A stretch of DNA of 64,000 bases from Chlorella sorokiniana (taxonomy: Eukaryota; Chlorophyta; Trebouxiophyceae; Chlorellales; Chlorellaceae): contig CP084613.1 of the NCBI GenBank assembly GCA_025917655.1, positions 4,590,001 to 4,654,000 of the forward strand, given 5' to 3'. Within the stretch, counting starts at the first letter, position 1. The number at the start of each line of letters is the position of its first letter. The notes under the pieces were generated by a model that searched no databases, had not been told where the DNA came from, and was given only the letters and a program-made list of their open reading frames with translations. Positions 20,153 to 32,383 of the stretch are shown here, piece after piece. Made by a program: the position numbers and the translations under genes.

Positions 20153-23100
20153 ATGGGGGACCCCGACCTCGAGAAGCAGCCAGCCAGCGGCGGGCCCTTC
20201 GCTGTGTCTGCCGACACGCTGAATGACATTAGCGAGGTGGGTAACAGGCTCTGCTCTCCCCGCGTGTCTCCGCGTTGCCGTCCCATTGGCAGCTGCTCCG
20301 CCACTCCGCCGCCCCCGCAGCACAAGGACAACGAGGGCTGGCTCAAGCTTGGCGGCCTGCCTGGCGTAGCCGCCGCGCTGCATGTGTCGTTGAGCGATGG
20401 CATCAACCCTGCGGCCACGGATGGCAGCGACCTCGAAGGCCGCAGGTGCGACGGCTGGGTGGTTGCAGCGGCAAGTCCACGGCTGCCACTCGCACCTCGC
20501 GCTGAATAGGCTTGCCCAGCGGTAGCGTGGCAGCCTGCCACGCTGCCTGATCCGCAGCTCGGCAACAGGAGCAAGCCACTCATGCGGCAGGTTGTGCTTG
20601 CAGCTGGCTGCATCTGACGCATGCTGGCGCTGCCACCGCTGCAGGGCGGCGTTTGGCGCAAACCGCTTCAAGGCCATCCCCCCAAGAACTTCTTCCGCCT
20701 GTGGTTCAACAACCTGAAAGACCCAACCCTGATCCTTCTCATGGCGGCGGCACTGGTGGGCGGCGTGGGCGGCCCGGCTTGCTGTGGGGCTGCAGCCCGC
20801 CGCCCACCATTGCCTCGCTGCTGCTGCGAGTCCCGCTCGCCTGCCACTGCACGTTCACCGTTGCCACCGCCGCCGCCCTTTACCTGCCACAGATCTCGAC
20901 GGTGCTGGGTGCGGCGGTGCCGTCGCAGCGCGAGGAAAGCGCCTGGTCAGAGGGCGTGGCGATTTGGGTGGCGGTTCTGGTGGTGTCGCTTGTGGGTGAG
21001 TGGGTGCTGGGCGGGTGGACGAGTTCCCTCCCGAGTCCCTTTGCCTGGCGCCTGCCCAGCCTCGCTTGCACAGGGCGCAAAGCTACCTCTGGCCGGGTGC
21101 CAGCAGCCGCCGCTTGCGCAGCGTCTGCCGGTGTGTGTGCGCAGCGGGGCGGGAGGCTGCGCATGAGCGATGGGGCTCCCCTGCCGCGCCCTCTCCGCCT
21201 CGCCCTCCCGCTGCGTCTCCCGTGCAGTGACCCCCTTCCCCTCCCCTCCTGCCACCTGGCTTTCCCAACAGGCGCCTTCAACGACTGGAACAAGGACCGT
21301 CAGTTCCAGAAGCTGAACGCCCTCAAGGACGTGATTGAGGTCAAGGTGGTGCGCGGCGGGCAGCAGGTCACCGTGGCCAACACCGACGTCGTTGTGGGCG
21401 ACGTGCTGCTGCTGGAGGCGGGGGACAAGGTGGTGGCCGATGGGTACACGGTGGAGGTGAGCGTCTCTGCCTCTTGCCTCGTTTCGATGCCTACCCCTCG
21501 CAGTGTGGGTGTTGGAGGGAGGTTCTGGTCGTAGGTGGGAGGTGTCGTTGGTGGAGGTGGGGAGGTTGGGCATGGGATGAGGGGGCCGCGGCGAGGGCGT
21601 GCATGCAGCTGCCGTGGCAGCCGCAAGGCTGGGGCGCGAGGAGGAGGGTTGGTGGGCAACCTGCACCCGCTGCCTGAGGCTCTCACCCCCAGCATGCCCA
21701 GCGCCAGACCTTGCACCCCCAGCATGCCCAGCGCCAGACCATGCACCCCCAGCATCCAGCCGCCGCACCAGGTTACCAAAGCTGCCGCCTCGGGCCCCTC
21801 ATCACCCCTCTCCCCGCAGGTGCATGGTCTGGTTGTAGACGAGGCGAGCCTGACGGGAGAGAGCGATCCGGTGAAGAAGGGCCCTGACCACGAGCCCTGG
21901 GTCCGCTCCGGAACGCAGGCAAGCCGCCGCACCGGGCTCCCCCTGCAACACGTTGCTGTCGCCTGCGCTGCTGCCAGCTTGCGGCTGTGCCTGTGTGGGT
22001 GGAAGAGCCTGGCCGGCAGCGTAGAGTCGGCTTGCTGTTGCAGCTTTTGCTCCTCCTTCTGACCCCCTCCCCCCCAACTCCACCACATGCACAGGTGTCG
22101 GAGGGCTCTGGCAGCATGCTGGTGCTGGCTGTGGGCGAGCAGAGCGAGTGGGGCGCACCATGGCGCTGGTGGTGGGCGAGGCGGGCGAGACGCCTCTGCA
22201 GGAGAAGCTGGGCTGGCTGGCGACAGCCATCGGCAAGCTCGGCTTCACCGTCGCCTTGATCTGCTTCATCGTGCTGCTCGTACGGTGGGCTTGGGAAGTG
22301 TTTGCAAGAGGGGCTGAGGAAGGGAGGGGTGGAGTGGAAGGCAGCCGGCAGCGTTGCAGCGACCTCCACCCTCCAAGCACCTGTAGGCGCCGCACTTGGC
22401 GGCGGCGCCGCTGCATCGCGCGTCCGCTCCTGCCTTTCTGCCTGCCGCTGCACGCGCCCCCGTTCCTCCCCCATGAACCGCTGCTTGGTGTGCCCCACTT
22501 GCAGCTGGTGCATCCAGGAGGGCGGTTTCCCGCTGACAAGATTGGCGAGGGCCCGCTCCAGTTCTTCATCTTCTCGGTCACCATCCTGGTGCGTCTGCCG
22601 CCTTGCCCTCCTCCCTCCCCTCGCTTGTGCTCCCCACCGTGCCTCTTTTTTCATGCGGACGACAGACCGGATGTTATGCTCGCCTGTATGCTCCGGTCTA
22701 TCAGCCATCGCCATTCCTCTGCGCGCGCCCCCCCACATCCTGTGCCCCCACACACCCCCACACCCCACCCACCCACCCACCCACCCACACGCACACCATT
22801 GCACCTTACGCCCCGCCCACCCTCCCTGCTCCTTAGCACAGGTGGTGGCGGTGCCGGAGGGCCTGCCGCTGGCGGTGACCATCTCCCTTGCTTACTCGAT
22901 GAAGAAGATGATGAAGGACAACAACTTTGTGCGCATCATGGCCGCCTGCGAGACCATGGTGGGTTTGCGGGGGAGTGTATGCGCCGAGGTGCTCTGGGGT
23001 TGGCCGGATGCGTGAAGTTTCTGCGTGCAATCCTGTGTGCGATTGTGAGAGTTAGCGGGGAGCAGCAGGGATTTGTTGACCGGAGGCGGTGCTCATGGTG

Positions 23101-26100
23101 TGCAGTGGGCCTGAAAGGCTCCGACACCGGCCCCGTGCGGGGAGCTTGCGTCCGAAGATGCCGCCGCCCTTCCTGCCCAATCGCGCCCCGCTCCCCCACC
23201 CATGCAGGGCGGCGCCACCGCCATCTGCTCCGACAAGACCGGCACGCTGACTGAGAACCGCATGACGGTTGTCAAGGGCTACTTTTGCGGTGAGCTGGCG
23301 AACAGGGCTGTTGCAGGCAGAGTGGTGTGAACAAGGGGCCGCAGCATCAGCGCTGTGCAGCTCTGCACCAGGGCTGGAGCGTGGGTAGCTGCCTGCGCGC
23401 ATGCGCGGCTTCAGCCCGCCGCCCGCTGCGTCGTCCGGCAACCGTGACTCGCACCTGCCATGCTTCTTCTGCAGCTCGGCCCCTCGTACCTCGACAAGCG
23501 CCGCGTTTCGCCCCGCCCCCCCGCAGGCCAGATGTACAAGGAGGTGCCCTCGCTGGCAGACCTGCCCGCCGAGGCGGGCGAGGAGGTTGCGCTCAACGCC
23601 GCCCTCAACTCCAAGGCGCGCCGCAGGGGCCGAGCGGGGCGGGGGGCCGGGAGGGACGCAGGCACCCAGCCCCTCTGCCTCTGGCTCTCCTGCTGGCTGC
23701 TGTCCTGCCCCTTTGAGGCGGGGCCTTAGCCAGCCCCCTTCCCGCTTGCGCGCGCCACTTTCTGTTCACCGCTCGTGGGTAGCCGGCCGCCCCCCCCGAC
23801 ACACACACATTCACACACCACCACTGCCCTCTGCCCGCAGGCCTTCCTGGTTGAGGGGAGAACAACACCATTGACTTTGTGGGCAACCGCACCGAATGCG
23901 CGCTGCTGATGATGGTGCGGGGGTGGGGCCGCGACTACAAGGAGATGCGCGACCTGCATCACTCCAAGATCGTGGGTGAGGCGCGGCCTGGCGCCTTTTT
24001 CTTGGTGGTAGCTGGGTTCTCTCTTAGTGGTGGCTGGGAAGTGCACAGGCTTTTGCCCTGTTGTGTGTGGTCGTGCGATGGTGCTGGTGCTGTGGAGTTT
24101 TCTTTTTTTTTTTTTGTGGGTGGGTGGGTGGGGTGGGTGGGTGGGTGGGTTGGGGGGGGCGCGGACTATTCTGGGCTTATGGAGCAGGCCTGTTGTGGGG
24201 CCCGCCCTTCCTGCCCGCCGACCACCGCTCTGTTTTCCGCCAACGACCGTTTCGCCTGCCCTGCGCCGCAGAGATCTACAACTTCTCATCCGAGCGCAAG
24301 ATGGCCAGCGTGCTGGTGCAGCACGCCAGCGGCAGGCTGCGCCTGTACAACAAGGGCGCAGCGGAGATGGTGCTGTCGCGCTGCGTGGCGCTGGTGGACC
24401 ACACCGGGCGGCGGTGCCCCTCAGCGAGGTGGGAGCGCAAGACTGAATGCGCTTGGCATGTGCCTCGCATGTGTGTGGGGGCGCCACTCACACCACCCGC
24501 ATCACATTTGCAAGCCCCACCCCCAGCGTCACGCCCACCTGCTGACCCTGCCCCTGCATGGTGCAGGAGAAGCGTGAAGAGCTGGGGCAGGTTGTGACCG
24601 AGATGGCCTCCACAGGCCTGCGCACCCTGTGCCTCGCCTACACCGGTGGGTGCTGCGGAGGGGTGGGGTGTGCAAGTGTGGGGTGTGTTTGGGTGGGGTA
24701 GGCGAGGGCGCCCGCGGGGATGCTCACTGCCCGCGCCTTCAAATGTGGCCCCGCAGACTTTGATGAGAAGGACCCCTCCCGCCCTGCTGACTTCTTCGAG
24801 AAACCGCATGAAGACAACATGACTGCGCTGTGCATTGTAGGCATCAAGGTGGGGCCCGTTTGTTTGCAGTTTCGCAAGATGGTCGTGGCGGGAGGGTGGT
24901 GGGAGGGGGCTGGGGTGACTTGCTCTCCTGGTGCAGCATGCAACAAGTGCCGGATCGCGTCATGGCCCAGCCCCCACCTTGACGCTGCCGCCTCGCACGC
25001 TGCACCGGGCCCTTCCCTCCACCTGTCTCCCGGCCTTGCTGAACACACACAGCTCCCGCCACCTGCCTCCGCTGCGGACCCACCCGCTGCTTGTTTTCAT
25101 CGCCCCCTAACCCTCCATCATCTTTCTTCATGGGTGCCCCACGACCTGAGCCGCAATGCATGGTCCTTTCTTCCCACTCGCGCGCTGTGCAACCCCGCAG
25201 GACCCCGTGCGCAAGGAGGTGCCCGACGCAGTGGCCACCTGCCAGCGCGCGGGCATCACCGTGCGCATGGTCACTGGCGACAACATCCACACCGCCAAGC
25301 ACATCGCTCGCGAGTGCGGCATCCTCACAGGTGCAGCAGCTTGCGCAGGAGGGGGGCGGCGGCCTCGAGCGAGTTTGTGGTCAGCCGGCGGCCGTCCAGC
25401 CGCATCCTACCGACCCTGGCTGCCTTCTTCAACAAGGGAAGACTTTTTGCCTTCCGACACCGGTCTGGGCCAGCCAGCTTCTGTGCGGCTTGCTGCCCTG
25501 CGTGCCGAGCTGTCTGCTTGTTTGAACTGGTCGTTGTCGCACCTCGTTGAGCTTGCACCGCCCTGAACCCTGCTCCCCTGCAGAGGACGGCATCGCGCTG
25601 GAGGGCCCCGACTTCCGGCGCATGTCCGAGGAGGAACTGCTGCTCCTGCTGCCGCGCCTGCAGGCAAGCCGGGCGCCGCGCTGCCCCTGCTCGCATTGCG
25701 GGGCCCCTGCTACGTGTTTCTTGTGCGGCTGCTCGCCGCGCCTGGATTGCAGGGCCCTGCTCGGTTGCGTTGACTTCTAGCCGGCTTCTGAAGCCATTTC
25801 AGCGCAGCATGCCTGCTCAGCCTGCATGTCGAGCGCCGCCTCTGCCCTCTCGCGTCGCCAGCTTCTCTGATCCCCTCCCCTGCCTTCCCGCCTCCCCTGG
25901 GCCTCAGGTGCTGGCTCGCTCCTCCCCCAAGGACAAGTACATCCTGGTGCAGACGCTGAAGAAAGTGGGGGAGGTCGTGGCGGTGACGGGTGACGGCACC
26001 AACGACGCCCCGCGCTCAAGGAGAGCGACGTCGGCCTGGCCATGGGCATTGCGGGTGAGGCGCCGGCTTGCGCAGAGATTGCTCTTCTTTTTCAGCGCGG

Positions 26101-26409
26101 GGCATGGCATTGTTTTGTGTTGTCTTTCAAGCTGCCCCATGGCCTAGAGGATTGCGGGTGCGAGGCACAAGGGCTGTTTCCCGGCGTGGTCATCGGCCGC
26201 ACAGCGCCCGCCATGCTGCCTCACTCCTGCCCCACCCCGCCTCCCCTCCTTTCTCCTCCCCCCCCAACAACGCCAGGCACGGAGGTGGCCAAGGAGGCTG
26301 CTGACATTGTCATCATGGACGACAACTTCTCCTCCATCGTCAAGGCGGTGCTGTGGGGGCGCTCCGTCTTCACCAACATCCGCAAGTTCCTGCAGTTCCA
26401 GGTGGGATG

Positions 26410-26440
<31 letters not shown>

Positions 26441-29400
26441 GGGGGTGAAGTCGGCGAACGAGGGGTCTCTTCAGTGCTTTGAGCAATGCACGCTTGTGTG
26501 TTGGAATGTGTGCGTGAACAGGGGGCGGGGGCGCGAAAGCGAAACATGCGGCTGTGCGGTGTGGATAACAGGACACACGGCTGACGGCCATGCGTACATT
26601 GCCGCCAGCTACGGGGCTCTGCCCCAAGTATTCACCCTTGCAGCCACCTGCGCACTGACAGCTTGAAAAAACTCCTCCCTCCCCCTTCCCCCTCCCCTCC
26701 CAGCTCACAATCAACCTGGTGGCCCTCATCGTGGCCTTTGTGGCTGCGCTGTCCAGCGGGGAGACCCCCTGAACGTGCTGCAGCTGCTGTGGGTCAACCT
26801 CATCATGGACTCGCTCGCGGCGCTGGGTGCGTGCCGCGCCGCCCGCGCCGCAGCCACTGTGGGGCTGCCTCTGTGGGGCTGCCGGCGTAGGGCTGCTCGT
26901 GTTTGGTGTGGGTGCTGTCGGTGCTTTTTCGCATGCTGGGCAAGCCTGGCAAGTCGTGGTGCACGGGCGTGCGACAGCGCGCGCAGAGGACTCTCTCTGA
27001 GGCAAAGGCCTGCCGCCAGGCACGGCCTTGTGATCCCCTTAGGGGGTCTCCTTTCTACAACCGTACAAGTTCCAGCCCGCGCAGCTGCTCGCCGACACCC
27101 AGCACACCTCGCTCCTCGCCCGCCTCCCTCCCGCAGCCCTGGCCACCGAGGCCCCCACCCCCGACCTGCTTGATGAGAAGCCGCACGGGCGCGACGAACC
27201 GCTGATCTCCAAATACATGTGGCGCTTCATCTTCTCGCAGGGAGCTTACCAGGTGCGGCTGCCGGGAAGGAAAGGCGTGCAGTGGGGGAACAACGAAAGC
27301 GTGCGGTGTTCCCTGCCTTGCGGCAGGCTCCCATACCAGCGCTGCATGTGGCCAGCCCGACCAGCCCAGCCGCCTGGCTGCTCCCCTGCCAGACGCTGGT
27401 GTGACACACCCTCCACCGGCGCCCGCCCACCCTGCCGCCCCGCAGTGTTTCTGGCTCTTCCTCATCTTCTACGGCATGCCCGCCCAGCTCAAGGCCTTCT
27501 ACGTGCAGTCCGAGTGCGAGTGGATGCAGACCGCCGCCGCCCCGGGCTTCTGCTGCGAGCCAGGCACAGCCTACTGCGCCGAGTACTACAACTCCAGTGA
27601 GCGGCGGAGGGAGTTCTCGTTGTTTGCTTGTCTGCCTCTTTCCTGCCAGACACCTCGTCGGCCTCAGTTTCCCTCCCAGTGCGCTGCTGTGCCCGCCAAA
27701 ATTGATGCTGTCAGCGATGGGAGCGGGCTTGCTGGTCAGCCTGCTATTCAAAAACTACCAACAATGAAGTGATGGCTGTCGAGAAATTAGGCGGCGGGCA
27801 CTTCATTCATCCAACCCCGCCCACACACTCACATGCGATCGCGCACTCGCCCTGCAGCCACGGTGACCCCGGTGTGCCAGCTGAATCCGGGGGCTGCTCC
27901 ATCGAGGAGCCCACCGAGGAGGGGATCTGCGGGCAGGGCGTCTCTTCCTGCGCCGCTTACGACACCGTGGAAAGCTACTTTGAGCAGGTGGGTGGGGCGT
28001 GACCGAGAGCGGGACTGGGATGCTTGGGGCTGCCGCCGCGTGGGCCGCTGCAACGGCACACGGGTGGTCACAGAAGACGCCCGAGTTTGGCGTTCTGCCA
28101 GCACCGTCCCCAGTCTGCTTTCATCTGGCCCCTGGCATACAAGGCGGCGAGCACTCCCAGCCGGGCTGCCATTGCGGCAGCAGCCATGGGGACCGCCCTC
28201 CTGGCACCCGCTCTCTGATCATCCACACTGCTGCGCCCCCTGCATCACCCCCTCCCACCCCCAAACACCCGTCGCAGCTCGAGGACAACTACGACGACTA
28301 CCGTGAAACCGCGCAGGAGGACACCAATTCCATGGTCTTCAACACCTTCATCTGGTGCCAGGTGGGGGCGGCCGGTGGGCTGTCCTGGCAGGCGCGCCTT
28401 GTTGGACTGCCGTGCCCAGCTCTGCCCTGCAACGTATGCATGCAGTGCTGGCGTTGACCTGGCTTCCTCCGCTCTGTGCTGCTCCACCCCTGTGTTACAC
28501 CCTTTGCCCCCGCGCCCTTCACACCCCCATCAGATGTTCAACATGATCAATGCTCGGAAGATTGGCAACGAGTACAACGTGTTTGCCGGCATCTTCGCAT
28601 CACACATTTTCTGGGCTGTTTGGGTGCTTTGCGTCGCTTTCCAGGTGGGTGGGCGGCTGTAGTGATACAAACTTGTGGGTGTGTGATTGGCGGAGGGGGG
28701 CAAGGAGAGCGCGCGAGGGGCGCTCGTGCAAGGAAAGCCAAACATAGTGTGCATGCCCGCGGGCTGGCTGTCTTGGCGCGCGGCCTACCGCCCGCTGAGC
28801 CTCGCCATCATTTTCCCGGGATTTGCCTGCTGCCCGCGCCTCTTGATCCCCGCCACTTTTGCCCCTCCCGCCCATGCCTTCCCTCCTGTCAACACCCCTC
28901 GCAGTTCATCATCATGTTCTTCCTGGGCGGCATCTTCAAGGTGGAGCGCCTCTCCTGGCTGGAGTGGGTGATCTCGATTGTCATCGGCCTCGGCTCCTTC
29001 CCCCTCAACGCTCTTATGAAACTCATATCGCGGTGAGCGCCTCCTAAGGTCAAGGGGGCACATGGCGCGCGTGCAAGGCTCTCGCCAGCTGCCCTGCTGG
29101 GCGGGGCGCCAGCATGTGCTGGGATGAGCATGGTTGGTGGTCTCGGATTGCATCGCGGCACCTCTGCCTCAATGCTCTTGGGGGTGGGCCAAACGTAATC
29201 TTGTGAACCTTTTTCCGCTGCCGCAGCATGCTGCCCGAGCGCAAGGTGCCGGAGCACAAGAAGCTGACGGCCACGGAGCGAGCAGCAGCAGCAGCTGCCT
29301 CGGGCAAGTCTCTCGACATCCTTGGAGGAGGCCCCGCGAAGAAGAAGGGCTGCCTGCCGTGGCGCCGCTGGCGCAAGACAAAGCCCCGTGCCAGTGACAG

Positions 29401-29467
29401 CTCTGTCAGCAACGGCAGCGCGGCCACGGCGCAGCGGGTCAGCGTCAGTAGAGAGGCGGCGTTGTAG
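20153..29467 (+). CDS. P2B-type Ca2+-transporting ATPase
   Basis: Twenty-seven exons, about 1,101 residues: 20153-20236, 20321-20445, 20645-20755, 20893-20995, 21272-21456, 21820-21918, 22095-22284, 22505-22588, 22842-22958, 23208-23289, 23527-23615, 23841-23975, 24272-24428, 24567-24645, 24757-24848, 25201-25330, 25584-25663, 25908-26054, 26277-26401, 26704-26826, 27137-27252, 27446-27596, 27858-27987, 28278-28361, 28534-28644, 28905-29032 and 29227-29467. Motifs in order: [26 protein letters not shown] (M4 Ca2+ site), [14 protein letters not shown] (phosphorylated Asp), [34 protein letters not shown] and [16 protein letters not shown] (M6). It pumps Ca2+ out of the cytosol. The C-terminus has a basic, Trp-containing segment ([15 protein letters not shown]), a possible calmodulin site (inference). 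The M7-M8 loop is enlarged. Introns 21919, 23616 and 25664 have GC donors. Eight -1 shifts lie in or near short G/C runs. Confidence 0.95.
21688..21762 (+). repeat. 30-base tandem repeat in a Ca2+-ATPase intron
   Basis: CCCAGCATGCCCAGCGCCAG followed by ACCWTGCACC occurs twice with a partial third copy. It lies between exons 21272-21456 and 21820-21918 and has no visible coding role. Confidence 0.6.
26408..26438 (+). repeat. (GT)n microsatellite in intron
   Basis: An uninterrupted TG/GT run directly after the donor of Ca2+-ATPase exon 26277-26401. It is likely length-polymorphic. Confidence 0.8.
27505..28340 (+). other. Cys-rich M7-M8 loop of the Ca2+-ATPase
   Basis: Between M7 ([11 protein letters not shown]) and M8 ([11 protein letters not shown]) lie roughly 95 residues over three exons. 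They contain eight cysteines (SEC, FCC, AYC, VCQ, GGCS, GICG, SSC) and many acidic residues, ending in [10 protein letters not shown]. Ordinary P2B pumps have a short loop here. The frame is continuous if one G is added to run 27889-27893. On the standard topology the loop faces the exterior or organelle lumen. Confidence 0.65.
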
Positions 29468-30024
29468 GCAAGCGACAGCGCAGCAGACAAACCGCCGCTA
29501 GCTCCCCTGTATGATTAGCACCACTTTCCATCGCCATTTCATCTCATTTGTACTCTTTGCATCCAATTCATTACCGAATGGTGGGAAAGCTGCAGCCTCG
29601 TCTTCACCGGGCTCGCCTGCCGCTCCGCCGTCTTTGCATATACCAGACTCGATGTGCATGACAATTCAATCCGAATGCCTTTTGCCTCTGCGTTCCTGTG
29701 TGTGCAAGTCCAAATCAAGTTCGACATAAGAATGGACAGCAGTGGAATGGGCAAACAATCAGAGCTGGTCCAACAACATCAAGAAGCAGGCAGCAAAAAT
29801 CAGGCATGTGCGGAAAGGAAGAGGAAGCAGGCAGGCAGTCTTTCGATCGAGGATGCGCCAGCAAGTGGAAGCAGACAGGCTGTTGAGGCGGGTCTCAGCT
29901 TGAGGTGTGCACAACAAATTGGCAGGGGCCAAGAAACAGAAAAGGAAAGCCCTGCATCACCAGCGACTTTGCAGTGGTCTGCTGCAGTGTCGGTGCGCTC
30001 GCATCAGCATGAAATCCACAGGCC
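29468..30024. other. Convergent 3' flanks, Ca2+-ATPase and PH protein
   Basis: No exon or TGTAA signal is visible on either strand; the two 3' UTRs must meet here. Confidence 0.45.
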
Positions 30025-31846
30025 TCACGACGAAAAGCCCTTGGGCACCGCAGCCGCGGGCTCCGCCGCCGCACCACCGCTGCCGCCGCCCTTGCCGCCG
30101 GCAGCGGGCTTGCCGCGCCCCGTCAGCTCGTCCCGCCGAGCCAGGATGTACGCCTCCATCTCCTTGAACCTGCGAGGGGCGGGATTGGCAGAAACAGACA
30201 AACACATCAGCTCCAATGACTGGTTGAGAGGGGAACGACCGGATCAGGTATCGAAGGGGGGCTGCTGTGCCCAAGAAAACGCAACGAGAGGCAAGCATAG
30301 TCTGGCAGGTCAGCTGCCGCCTGCGCGCCTACAATCGCATCCTATCCGTACAGCCAGCAGTTCATGCAGCAACGTGGCTGCAGTGCAGATGAAAGGAACC
30401 GAGGCTGGGGCCTCACTTGGGCAGCGAGCGCATCTCGATCTTGGAGCCATCCCGCAGCGTGACCACCATGTCGCCCCAGGCGCCCACGCCGCGCCCAATG
30501 GACACGACCGAGGTGACCTCCTCGTACGCCGCATCCAGCTGCTCGTCTGCGGCACGAAAGCGGGGTGCGGAGATATGTAGAGATATGTGGCGGTATAGCA
30601 TACAGGTGCAATGCGGTGGGGAAAGGGACACGCCGCCCCGTTCACCCCACACCCCTTCTCCCCCCCCACCCCCCAACCCCTTCTCACTCTGCCAGGGGGC
30701 AGCTGTGATGACGGAAATGCGGCGGTCGGTGAAGCGGTACTTGACAAACAGGCCGCGGCCCAAGGCTGCGCAGCACAACAGCGCAGCGTGAGGGGGTGAG
30801 GATGCGGGCAGGGCTGGGGTCGTGGGCAGCTGCCTTCTGGCTGCGTCCCTGGAAGGCGGCACCCCCGCTAAGCCTGCTGCAGTGCGTTGCCGCCGCGGCA
30901 GTGCCTCACTCACCCGCGATCGACAGCGGCAGCCAGATGAGCGTGATGCCCAGAGCGACGTTCACGGCGAGGTCACCACGGTGGGGGCTGCGGGCGGAAG
31001 GAGGGGGCGATGGGGGGCATCAGTGCGTCCCGCAACAGCTTTGCCCGTGTTGCCTTTCGCTGCCGCACGCAACGACTGCAAGCCGTGCCACCGAGGGCGG
31101 CAGCGCACAAACAGCAAGCAGCGGCACACAGAGCCTGCCACGCATCCGTGCTGAGGGGCAGCACCCACCAGACTCAAAGACCAGCGACTCGTTGGTGAAG
31201 TCGTACACCTTCTTCTGGCCCGGCGCCGGCTTCTTTTCGGGCTTAGCCGCCGCCTTCCTGCCCTCGCCTGCAAGCGCGGGCAGCAAGTTGGGGCGGCGGC
31301 GGGAGCGCTGTGGACGGGTGCGGCAGGGTGCCGCTCTGTGAGCCTCTGCTGGTGGCTTGAACGCTCTCCTGAAGCTGGGAAGGTCTTGCGCAGGACCGGG
31401 ATGCTGCGAACAGGCCCTCGCATGAAAGGCAGGGGGCTGGAAACACGGCGAGGAGAACAAGCCCGCACCGTATGGCGTCTCGCCCTTGGCCTTCTTCAGG
31501 GCTGCCAGCCGTGCCTCAAAATCGTCATCATCATCCTCGGCTGCATGGCTTTCAGCAGACGTGCAGTGGGCAAAGGGAAGCCTGGCAGCCAGGGGCGGTC
31601 GCTTGCGGCACCGCCACTGCCTGGCAGCACCTGCCGCCGCTGTCGCCAACTGTGCTGCTCAGCCAGTCCCCGCGGCCCCTGCGGCGACCCACCTGCTGCA
31701 CGTACAACCGCGACCCGCCGGACTGGCCGGCTGGTGAAAAAGACAGGCGCGGCTGCTGGTGCCGGCCGACCGCGCAGGGTGGCGCTGCGGCTGCTGCTGA
31801 GGCGGGCGGCTGCCGCATTGCACTTTGCTGCACTGACGGTCAGCAT
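30025..31846 (-). CDS. Plastid-targeted membrane protein with PH-like domain
   Basis: Seven exons, all phases consistent and no frameshift: 31846-31693, 31540-31469, 31267-31165, 30987-30914, 30764-30688, 30546-30417 and 30169-30025. The N-terminal 50 residues are rich in Ala, Ser and Arg with no acids until RAAAEDDDDD, a good chloroplast transit peptide. Then come a Lys/Ala/Pro-rich stretch, NESLVFESGGPHRGDLAV, one hydrophobic segment (NVALGITLIWLPLSIAALG), and a bacterial-type PH fold (LFVKYRFTDRRISV, EQLDAAYEEVTSVVSIGRG, GAWGDMVVTLRDGSKIEMRS). It ends in a Gly/Ala tail. By my recollection, similar proteins occur in cyanobacteria and plastids of plants with no settled function. The sequence supports a thylakoid or envelope location only indirectly. 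Confidence 0.82.
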
Positions 31847-32383
31847 GGCTACCCGGTTGAGGGGGACTGGCAGCCAAGGGCAGGGGGCCGGCAAGGCGCT
31901 TGCGAAGAGAGGTGGGCTCGTAAAGTAGAACGGCAAGGCAGGATCTGAGCGATGATGAGACGCAATTGGTGTCGCAGGCCGTACATCTCGACCCACCAAT
32001 GGGAGTACCTCCTACCCGCACCTGTACTGCAGGCGGCCACCACGGAGGCAGAGCCTCAGCTGAACCTTGGGTCAGACTTTTTAAAAGCAGCGTTGCAGTG
32101 TGACACAAGGACGGCCAATTGCAGGCAGCTAGTCAAGATCAAGAGAATGGTGGTTGGCGCTGGCGGCCAGTGGCACGTGGGAAACGGCGGCAAAATTGGT
32201 TGCAGGGGGAACAGGGTGTGCCAGAGCAAGCAGAGAGCGAAAAGCGGGAACGACACTAGACCTCTTATAAGTCCAGGAACAGACTATCATAGGGGCACTT
32301 CCGTCGGGCACAGCGACTCATGCCACGTGGAAAACGAAAGCTATTGGTACATAACCAAGAGGCCGCTGTTTGCTGCTGGCGGC
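31847..32383. other. Intergenic: promoter of PH protein and 3' flank of coiled-coil gene
   Basis: No exon is seen on either strand. Both neighbouring genes run on the minus strand, so this holds the 3' UTR of one and the promoter of the other. Confidence 0.45.

Noticed and set aside
22739-22795. Regular CACCCACCC array, considered as a CRISPR-like or minisatellite locus
   Set aside because: It is a simple pyrimidine/purine-biased intron tract with no spacers, as in many other introns here.
20153-29467. Reading the Ca2+-ATPase as a pseudogene because of its frameshifts
   Set aside because: All catalytic motifs and splice phases are kept, and the shifts are cured by one base at short G/C runs, which fits sequence error rather than decay.
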